Positions 56,882 through 64,000 of a stretch of 64,000 nt of DNA are shown one piece after another; position 1 is the first letter of the stretch; each line of letters starts with the position of its first letter. The notes below the pieces were generated by a model. That model did not search any database. It had not been told where the DNA came from and saw only the letters and a list, made by a program, of their open reading frames with translations. Origin of the DNA: Leptodactylus fallax (lineage: Eukaryota > Chordata > Amphibia > Anura > Leptodactylidae); assembly GCA_947044405.1 (NCBI GenBank), contig CAMRHE010001074.1:1-64000 (forward strand), read 5' to 3'. Position numbers and translations under genes: made by a program.

Positions 56882-57853
56882 TGTGAACCGAGAGCAAGGC
56901 AGGTGGTTTGGACTCCGCAACCAGAAATGAACGCACACGCGGTATTTCAAGAAAAAAATATATATTTACTATAAGTTAATAAAGGCTAGTTAAAGGTAAA
57001 ATGACAGGGCTAAAGACAAGCAAAATATACAATATAGCATGAACAATTTCAAGGCAAATTCTGCAATGGTTTCTACTTTTACTCTGTCCACTTCTGCAGT
57101 ATGGACACTGAATGAACAATATACTCAAAACTATCCCTAACTGACCCTGACTTCACATTTGGGTGCACCCCCTTTTCCCCAGTGGTCCAGGTGGACCGCT
57201 TACAGTCCGTAGAAGCGCGCGGTGGGGCCCAAAGTCGGTCCTTTCTTTTATAGTGAAGCGTCCTCTCCTCACGGTTATCAGGATCTTGGGAGAAATGAAG
57301 TCCTCTTTAACAGGGAAACCAAATGAATGCAATGTAATCCAACAGCAGATTCCACTCAGCACACTGACAGTCCTGCCGAATCCATACACTGAGCTGGGAT
57401 GTAAGCCGGGATTTAGCAGGTGCCGTCTAGTACATCAACAGCACTGCGAGTCTCTATCTGTGGTATCCATATACACAGTCACAATGTCAGTCTCACTGAT
57501 CAGCCACTGAGCACAGTTCCTTTCATGTGGACTCACTAGTCCTGTTGTCTCTTTACACTCTGTTTGTCTCTGGACCAAGATACAGCTTAGCTGTACAGAA
57601 AAATCTCCACACCAGTTCAATACAACACTTGCCAAGATGGCTGCTGCTCTCTGTCTCGTCACTTCCTGCTTCTCTGCTCACACTCTGTCTGCAGAACAGG
57701 CAGGCTGACATAAAAGGGGGGGGGTCTCACTCCAGCATCATGTCACAATTACAATGGCTGCTGTCTTAAAGGAACAGAATCACAGAAATACATTCAACAT
57801 TAACAGTTTATACAGACAAATGAAGCTTAAGACAACATTGGCTGTCTCTTACA
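56882..57853 (-). repeat. Copy B 3' LTR
   Basis: 972 bp, same TG...CA ends as copy A. By eye about 20 differences from copy A's LTRs, including a 4-bp deletion near 57318 and a diverged stretch near 56988-57020. Confidence 0.92.
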
Positions 57854-57868
57854 TATTCCCCCCCACTT
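57854..57868 (-). other. Polypurine tract of copy B
   Basis: Inverse of AAAGTGGGGGGAATA, between the pol stop and the LTR, as in copy A. Confidence 0.85.
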
Positions 57869-60800
57869 TAAGATTGGCAGTCCCTGCCTATGACTGTATA
57901 TCCAGAGGGTTGTACTTTTATGCACAGGGTGGTAGTATACCGATGTATGGCAGGCCAAACAAACTCATCCTGCGCATACCGAACAGGGGGAATACCAGCA
58001 TTTGGCCTAGTGGTCCGTCTGAGGACCGGTGGTATATTATGGGGTGCTGCAGCTATGGGCTGAGAAGGACCAGCGGATTCCGCACCAGAGGGGGCACAGG
58101 CCGGAGATACAGTAGTCACAGGTGGAACATCCCCAGGAGCAGGGATCGGCCAACAATCATCCTCCTCGTCGGAGGCCCATTCCGCACCTCCATTCTCTGA
58201 CTGTGGGAGCTCATTCACATTGGCAGGCCCATCGTGATTTGTCCCTTCAGAATGACACAGGCGCAACATATTTCGGTGAAGTACTCGAACACAATCAGTT
58301 CCTTCTTTCTGGACCTGGTACACTGGCCCATTCGCATACTTGCGGCCAACAACACGATACGGCAAAGCCTCCCATCTGCTTTCCAATTTCCCTTGGGGTT
58401 TCTTGACACGAACTAGCACCAGGTCGCCTGGTTGCAATGGTGCTTCTTGCACTGGGGTCTTATCAGGATGGGGATGTTCTTGCAGGCGCTGCCGCACCAA
58501 TCGATGGATCGTCTCAAGTCTCTGCCGATGCGCCCGCACCCAAGAGGTTGGATCCCTCGGAGGGAACCCATCCACATCATTCAACTGTAATTCTCCTATA
58601 CTTCGCCCAGACCGTCCAAAGAGAAGTGTATAAGGAGAGTACCCCGTTGTAGAATGGACCTGATTGTTATAGGCCCACACCATTTCAGACAAGAACTGAG
58701 GCCACTGTAACTTCTTGTCTTCCTCCAGAGTCCGCAGCATCTGTAGCAGAGTTCTGTTGAATCTTTCACAGGCCCCATTTCCCTGAGGGTGGTATGGAGT
58801 CGTGTGCGACTTCTTTATCCCGTAGATACGTTGAACTTCTTTCATTACGTGTCCCTCAAAGCAGGCGCCCTGGTCGGAGTGGATGCGTTGGGGGCACCCA
58901 TATACTCGAATGAAATCTTGGCACAGAGCACGAGCTGCTGACTCAGCTGTCTGGTCCTTGGTGGCGGTTACCACCGCAAATTTGGTGAAGTGATCCACCA
59001 TTACGAGGCAATACTGGTGTCCGCTATTGGATGGGCCCACCATTAGATAGTCTATCATGACGATTTCTAAAGGTTCCTGGGTCACGATGGTTTGCAGGGG
59101 AGCTCTCTGTTCTATTGCCTTATGGATCTCACAAGTTCGACAGCTGCGGCATACTTCTTCGACCATTTGACGAAGACCAGGGCAGTAAATCAGTCGCTGT
59201 AACCAACGAAAGGTCTTCTCATGACCAAAATGTCCATTCTTATTATGAGCCTCAACTGCCAAGGAGCGAGCCAGTTCACTAGGCACCACAATTTGGTATC
59301 GAATGTCGATCTCAGAAGGTAAATAGACCTTTCGGCATAGCACTCCATTTTTCATCTCCAACTTTTCCCACTGACTCAAAACAGATAATATCTCACGTGT
59401 CAGTCGTTCTCTTTCCTCTCTACAGGGCTTCTGGCCTTTCTCAACACACTTGATCATCTGCGCCAGCCCCTCATGGGTCTGTTGTATCTGTGCCCATTCC
59501 TGTCGTGAGGGACCAAAGAAAGGAGCCATTTCAGTCCCCTCCATCTCAAACTGATTAGTGGCGGTCAAGGCCTGTGAAAATCTGCTGAAATCGGGCACCT
59601 CCACATGCTCCAACTCATGATCCACGTCTTCTGTGGGGGTCTGGGCAGTTACCCTAGAAAGTCCGTCAGCATTCTGGTTCTCTGTCTTGGACCGATACTT
59701 AATGCGGTAATTGAATGTAGACATTCGGGCTATCCACCTCTGCTCTAACGCCCCGAGCTTGGCATTTTCCAGGTGAGCTAGTGGGTTGTTGTCAGTCAGT
59801 ACTAAAACTTCAGCACCGGTCAAATATTCAGAGAATTTCTCGGTCATGGCCCATACCAGTGCCAACAGCTCCAATTTAAATGAACTATAATTCTCGGGGT
59901 TTCTTTCAGAATCTCTCAAAGACCGGCTGCCGTACGCTATGACCCTCTCCTGGCCATCCTGAAGCTGGGAAAGCACTGCTCCAAGACCATACAGGCTTGC
60001 ATCTGTATATAGCTGGAACGGCAAGTGGTAATCAGCATATGCCAAGATTGGGGCTGTTGTCAGTGCATCCTTCAATGCCTGGAAGGCTTGTTCCTGTTCA
60101 GGTCCCCACTTCACGGACCGGTTCTTTGGACCACCGGATGTGCCTCGTAGGAGAGCATTAAGTGGTGCCGCTACCTTGGCGAAATCCTTAATAAACCGTC
60201 GATAGTAACCGGCTACTCCAAGGAACGCCCTCACTTCTCGCAGGGTAGTCGGTATCGGCCAATCTTGAACAGCTGCTATCTTGTCTCTTGATGGTCTCAC
60301 CCCTTCTCCTGATACGCGGTGACCCAAGTAATCAATTTCAGATTGGAACAACCGACATTTACTGGGTTTCAATTTGAGCCCATGTTCCCGCAATCTTCGA
60401 AATACTTGCCCCACCTGGTGGAGATGGTCTTCAAAGGTCACAGAATACACTATAATGTCATCCAAGTAGATGAGAGTGAACTCAAAGTTGAAGTCACCGA
60501 GACATTTCTCCATCAACCGCTGAAACGTTCCGGGTGCATTTGTCAACCCGAAGGGCATCCGGTTAAATTCGTATAGTCCCATGGGCAAGATGAATGCCGT
60601 CTTCTCCTTGTCTTTTGTGGCCATCGGCACCTGCCAATACCCACTAGCCAGATCTAGTGAGGAGAAGTACCGGGCTCTCCCCAGCGCTGAGAGGGACTCC
60701 TCAATCCGTGGCAAGGGGTAGGAATCTCGTACGGTGCAAGCGTTTAACTTCCGATAGTCTACGCAAAATCGGATGGACCCATCTTTTTTTCTTACTAACA

Positions 60801-61956
60801 CCACAGGAGCCGCCCAGGGACTCTGGCTTTCTTGGATGATCCCACCCTGTAGCATCTTAGCTAACAGTTCTTTCACTTCCTGATACAACTGTGGAGGAAT
60901 TTGTCGGTAGCGCTCTCTAATTGGAGGGGTGTCTCCTGTGGGAATCTCATGGTAGATCCCCGTGGTACATCCAAAATCTTCAGCATACCGTGCAAAGGTG
61001 GCTTGGTTCTCCCACAACAGCTCATCTACCTTCTGCACCCATTCCAGAGAACATGAACTTACATCCATCTTCATCTGTTCTCGAATTGCACAGCCATTCC
61101 ATTCAGAGGTGGGTTCCTCATCTTCTCCCATGGACACAGTTACGGTCCACTCATCCCTTTCAGTCGGCTTCAGCTGCATTGGAGTTACTTTCCTTACTTC
61201 CTCCGGAGTCACATAGATGTTAGCCAGCAGCCTCCCTGGGGTCAGGTCCACACTCTGGTCCTGAGTGTTTACACATCGAAGTGGTACTCTTCCATTGCGA
61301 ACTATTGCCAAGGAACGGGCCACTAGCGGATCAACACCTCCTTCGGCTGCCTGCAGTGGTTCTACCAACACAGCTATGCCCTCTAGTTTCCGACAGGTGC
61401 CTACGGGCATGGACACTATTGTCTCCCGACTGGGTGGCAGTGTAACTTTTGTATGCAAAGGAACTGAAATTCGAGCCAGAGGACGCTGTGCATCTGAACT
61501 TTTCTGTAAGCCACATGTCCGGATCAGCCACTGGAAAGCTGTTTGAGTAGGCCGATGGGTGGTGGTTTCTTTCCAATAACCGTGACCTTTCTTTTCAAAG
61601 AGGATCTGATCTAATTCTTTTAACACATTCATCCCCAAAATGACAGGGACCTTTACTTCATGTGACTCCTGTACCACCACAATGCCTTTCCTACCTAGAT
61701 CTTGGCCACATACCCGGACATTCATCCAGGCCACTCCCACGACCGGAACTGGTAACTGGTTAGCTGCGACCACTCGTACGAATGTATGGGGATCATATTT
61801 CACATGTTGCCGGAAGTACCGTTCATAACAGTCTCTACTCAAGGTCGTTACTTGGGAACCCGTGTCAATCATCCCGGTAACCGGAATACCCTCCATTTCC
61901 ACCTGTATGACAGGACTTGCAGCGATCAGGTCATCATCAGGGCATTCTCCCCACAT
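57868..61956 (-). CDS. pol: Pol polyprotein of copy B, intact
   Basis: 1362 residues from the first ATG. The frame is open upstream to about 62024 and is probably entered by the -1 frameshift at 62010-62016, not by its own start. Aspartic protease DTGS at 31-34. RT from about 370 with YLDD at 497-500. RNase H acidic residues D652, E696 and D722. Integrase zinc motif (H904, H909, CRSCRTC) and catalytic D969, D1028 and E1064 (DD35E). A GPY-like stretch (ESRWEALPYRVV, NGPVYQV) follows and there is no chromodomain. It ends at the polypurine tract. No stop or frameshift is seen, so it could supply enzymes even though its own gag is broken. Confidence 0.95.
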   Translation of the reverse strand: MWGECPDDDLIAASPVIQVEMEGIPVTGMIDTGSQVTTLSRDCYERYFRQHVKYDPHTFVRVVAANQLPVPVVGVAWMNVRVCGQDLGRKGIVVVQESHEVKVPVILGMNVLKELDQILFEKKGHGYWKETTTHRPTQTAFQWLIRTCGLQKSSDAQRPLARISVPLHTKVTLPPSRETIVSMPVGTCRKLEGIAVLVEPLQAAEGGVDPLVARSLAIVRNGRVPLRCVNTQDQSVDLTPGRLLANIYVTPEEVRKVTPMQLKPTERDEWTVTVSMGEDEEPTSEWNGCAIREQMKMDVSSCSLEWVQKVDELLWENQATFARYAEDFGCTTGIYHEIPTGDTPPIRERYRQIPPQLYQEVKELLAKMLQGGIIQESQSPWAAPVVLVRKKDGSIRFCVDYRKLNACTVRDSYPLPRIEESLSALGRARYFSSLDLASGYWQVPMATKDKEKTAFILPMGLYEFNRMPFGLTNAPGTFQRLMEKCLGDFNFEFTLIYLDDIIVYSVTFEDHLHQVGQVFRRLREHGLKLKPSKCRLFQSEIDYLGHRVSGEGVRPSRDKIAAVQDWPIPTTLREVRAFLGVAGYYRRFIKDFAKVAAPLNALLRGTSGGPKNRSVKWGPEQEQAFQALKDALTTAPILAYADYHLPFQLYTDASLYGLGAVLSQLQDGQERVIAYGSRSLRDSERNPENYSSFKLELLALVWAMTEKFSEYLTGAEVLVLTDNNPLAHLENAKLGALEQRWIARMSTFNYRIKYRSKTENQNADGLSRVTAQTPTEDVDHELEHVEVPDFSRFSQALTATNQFEMEGTEMAPFFGPSRQEWAQIQQTHEGLAQMIKCVEKGQKPCREERERLTREILSVLSQWEKLEMKNGVLCRKVYLPSEIDIRYQIVVPSELARSLAVEAHNKNGHFGHEKTFRWLQRLIYCPGLRQMVEEVCRSCRTCEIHKAIEQRAPLQTIVTQEPLEIVMIDYLMVGPSNSGHQYCLVMVDHFTKFAVVTATKDQTAESAARALCQDFIRVYGCPQRIHSDQGACFEGHVMKEVQRIYGIKKSHTTPYHPQGNGACERFNRTLLQMLRTLEEDKKLQWPQFLSEMVWAYNNQVHSTTGYSPYTLLFGRSGRSIGELQLNDVDGFPPRDPTSWVRAHRQRLETIHRLVRQRLQEHPHPDKTPVQEAPLQPGDLVLVRVKKPQGKLESRWEALPYRVVGRKYANGPVYQVQKEGTDCVRVLHRNMLRLCHSEGTNHDGPANVNELPQSENGGAEWASDEEDDCWPIPAPGDVPPVTTVSPACAPSGAESAGPSQPIAAAPHNIPPVLRRTTRPNAGIPPVRYAQDEFVWPAIHRYTTTLCIKVQPSGYTVIGRDCQS

Positions 61957-62006
61957 AGTCTCCTTGTCAGTCTCCCCTACTACACGCCCTTCAGCAGCAG
62001 GGGACT

Positions 62007-62273
62007 TCAGTTTAACGGCGGTCTCTCATAAGTTTGTCGCTGCTCTGGACATCTAGCAGCAACGTGGCCCATCCGTCCACACTCCCAGCAGTGTATCCCC
62101 CGTCGTTCTGGCCATCTGTTTGGGCCCCTTCGGTAAGCCCCTTCGATTTCTCCTGAGCACTGCACTAAATGATTTGGACCCCTTCGGTAGGTCCTATCCT
62201 CACCCCTCCAGCGGGGTGGTGGGTGATTCTGACTTGCTGGGTGTGGATGGCTCACCCTTTCATCGCCAGTCTT
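62007..62273 (-). pseudogene. gag: Gag of copy B, C-terminal piece
   Basis: Encodes the nucleocapsid end of gag with the CCHC knuckle (CWECGRMGHVAARC) and the stop at 62007-62009, next to the GTTAAAC slip site (62010-62016). Upstream it is cut at 62273, where inverted pol sequence begins, so it is separated from the rest of gag (63738 onwards). Confidence 0.9.
62163..62273 (-). repeat. 111-bp gag direct repeat, left copy
   Basis: Repeated at 63734-63844 with one mismatch (G at 62265, T at 63836). It flanks the chimeric block and includes the CACT microhomology at 62163-62166. Confidence 0.9.
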
Positions 62274-63450
62274 GTAAACACTCAGGACCAGAGTGTGGAC
62301 CTGACCCCAGGGAGGCTGCTGGCTAACATCTATGTGACTCCGGAGGAAGTAAGGAAAGTAACTCCAATGCAGCTGAAGCCGACTGAAAGGGATGAGTGGA
62401 CCGTAACTGTGTCCATGGGAGAAGATGAGGAACCCACCTCTGAATGGAATGGCTGTGCAATTCGAGAACAGATGAAGATGGATGTAAGTTCATGTTCTCT
62501 GGAATGGGTGCAGAAGGTAGATGAGCTGTTGTGGGAGAACCAAGCCACCTTTGCACGGTATGCTGAAGATTTTGGATGTACCACGGGGATCTACCATGAG
62601 ATTCCCACAGGAGACACCCCTCCAATTAGAGAGCGCTACCGACAAATTCCTCCACAGTTGTATCAGGAAGTGAAAGAACTGTTAGCTAAGATGCTACAGG
62701 GTGGGATCATCCAAGAAAGCCAGAGTCCCTGGGCGGCTCCTGTGGTGTTAGTAAGAAAAAAAGATGGGTCCATCCGATTTTGCGTAGACTATCGGAAGTT
62801 AAACGCTTGCACCGTACGAGATTCCTACCCCTTGCCACGGATTGAGGAGTCCCTCTCAGCGCTGGGGAGAGCCCGGTACTTCTCCTCACTAGATCTGGCT
62901 AGTGGGTATTGGCAGGTGCCGATGGCCACAAAAGACAAGGAGAAGACGGCATTCATCTTGCCCATGGGACTATACGAATTTAACCGGATGCCCTTCGGGT
63001 TGACAAATGCACCCGGAACGTTTCAGCGGTTGATGGAGAAATGTCTCGGTGACTTCAACTTTGAGTTCACTCTCATCTACTTGGATGACATTATAGTGTA
63101 TTCTGTGACCTTTGAAGACCATCTCCACCAGGTGGGGCAAGTATTTCGAAGATTGCGGGAACATGGGCTCAAATTGAAACCCAGTAAATGTCGGTTGTTC
63201 CAATCTGAAATTGATTACTTGGGTCACCGCGTATCAGGAGAAGGGGTGAGACCATCAAGAGACAAGATAGCAGCTGTTCAAGATTGGCCGATACCGACTA
63301 CCCTGCGAGAAGTGAGGGCGTTCCTTGGAGTAGCCGGTTACTATCGACGGTTTATTAAGGATTTCGCCAAGGTAGCGGCACCACTTAATGCTCTCCTACG
63401 AGGCACATCCGGTGGTCCAAAGAACCGGTCCGTGAAGTGGGGACCTGAAC
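62274..63450 (+). repeat. Inverted 1177-bp pol segment
   Basis: Exact-length reverse copy of 60096-61272, covering the end of the protease-RT linker, the RT including YLDD (63078-63089), and the start of the connection region. At sites where copies A and B differ it carries copy B bases. Its frame joins to reversed gag upstream to give a chance 435-codon open frame. Confidence 0.92.
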
Positions 63451-63737
63451 GGTTATCAGGATCTTGGGAGAAATGAAGTCCTCTTTAACAGGGAAACCAA
63501 ATGAATGCAATGTAATCCAACAGCAGATTCCACTCAGCACACTGACAGTCCTGCCGAATCCATACACTGAGCTGGGATGTAAGCCGGGATTTAGCAGGTG
63601 CCGTCCAGTACATCAACAGCACTGCGAGTCTCTATCTGTGGTATCCATATACACAGTCACAATGTCAGTCTCACTGATCAGCCACTGAGCACAGTTCCTT
63701 TCATGTGGACTCACTAGTCCTGTTGTCTCTTTACACT
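63451..63737 (-). repeat. 287-bp internal LTR fragment
   Basis: Matches 57273-57559 of copy B's LTR in the same orientation, with one difference noticed (CCGTCCAG versus CCGTCTAG). Neither LTR terminus is included, so it is not an integration end. Confidence 0.9.
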
Positions 63738-64000
63738 AAATGATTTGGACCCCTTCGGTAGGTCCTATCCTCACCCCTCCAGCGGGGTGGTGGGTGATTC
63801 TGACTTGCTGGGTGTGGATGGCTCACCCTTTCATCTCCAGTCTTCTGGAAGTCTGCAATTTTCATAGACTGCTCATCACAACGAGTGTGCAAGTGTTCCA
63901 TTTGTTCTTGCAGTTTCTGCATTACTGTGAGAATTTCTTTAACCGTCCCTTTTTCTACTGTCTCTGAGCCAGAACTAGCCCCCTGTGACAAAGTAACTCC
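63738..64000 (-). pseudogene. gag: Gag of copy B, middle piece, cut by the window edge
   Basis: Reads towards the left from the window edge (MSQGASSGSETVEKGTVKE, the coiled-coil-like segment and the proline/arginine-rich linker) until 63738, where LTR sequence interrupts it. The first half of gag lies outside the window. Confidence 0.88.

Larger units (their letters stand above)
56882..64000 (-). mobile_element. Ty3/gypsy LTR retrotransposon, copy B (rearranged, runs off the window)
   Basis: Minus-strand copy of the family at 28832. In plus coordinates: 3' LTR 56882-57853, polypurine tract, intact pol 57868-62024, gag C-terminal part to 62273, then a foreign-order block (inverted pol 62274-63450 and LTR piece 63451-63737), then gag again from 63738 to the edge. 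The 5' LTR must lie beyond 64000. Pol is almost identical to copy A but the LTR differs by roughly 2%. Confidence 0.93.

Noticed and set aside
62169..63476. 435-codon plus-strand frame containing a complete-looking RT core
   Set aside because: It is the inverted pol fragment joined by chance to reversed gag sequence. It has no promoter, start context or integrity as a gene.

Overview
The window looks like a gene-poor, repeat-packed stretch of a vertebrate nuclear genome. I think it is amphibian (probably a frog), judging by the mix of Tc1 elements, 8-bp-TSD hAT and TTAA-flanked miniature elements, CR1/L2- and Tx1-like LINE tails, hammerhead-bearing short repeats and a chromodomain-less Ty3/gypsy element. 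That placement is inference from element families; species cannot be read from the sequence. I see no convincing host exon, tRNA or rRNA gene, and no bacterial feature or CRISPR array. All protein-coding sequence I can support belongs to transposons. Layout: 1-8.8 kb holds miniature elements, a fold-back Tc1 remnant (4584-5133), and a hAT-like element (5321-7158) carrying a nested minus-strand LINE tail. 8.87-10.48 kb is a Tc1 element with a twice-frameshifted transposase. 11-12.5 kb holds a large inverted repeat, a 172-bp insertion with a hammerhead-like core and a 13-bp target duplication, and a MITE. 12.5-16.2 kb looks single-copy. A 22-bp minisatellite (16189-16560) precedes a Tc1 element (17595-19243) with an intact 340-aa transposase and 191-bp near-perfect inverted repeats. 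20-28.8 kb is MITEs and degenerate minisatellites. The two largest features are copies of one LTR retrotransposon family. Copy A (28832-35447, plus strand) is full length, with nearly identical LTRs, a tRNA-Ser type primer site, an intact gag and a GTTAAAC -1 frameshift site. Its pol lacks the reverse-transcriptase core because of a 545-bp deletion at a short microhomology. Copy B (56882 to beyond 64000, minus strand) has an intact pol with protease, RT, RNase H and integrase. Its gag is broken by a chimeric insert made of an inverted 1177-bp pol piece and a 287-bp LTR piece. Thus one copy keeps gag and the other keeps pol. Between them, 35.4-56.9 kb holds more DNA-transposon derivatives, a 46-bp minisatellite inside a hAT-like element, and a (TATC)n-rich zone at 46.2-48.6 kb. 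In that zone lies the most notable item: a complete type I hammerhead ribozyme (47722-47768, minus) in an approximately 310-bp repeat unit with 86-bp direct repeats, as in retrozymes and Penelope-like pseudo-LTRs. A 5'-truncated Tx1-like LINE is inserted exactly at the ribozyme. Near 50.4-51.4 kb a minisatellite of about 34 copies appears to have grown out of the tail of the LINE family also seen at 6.2 and 48.1 kb. Percentages and copy numbers here are by-eye estimates.
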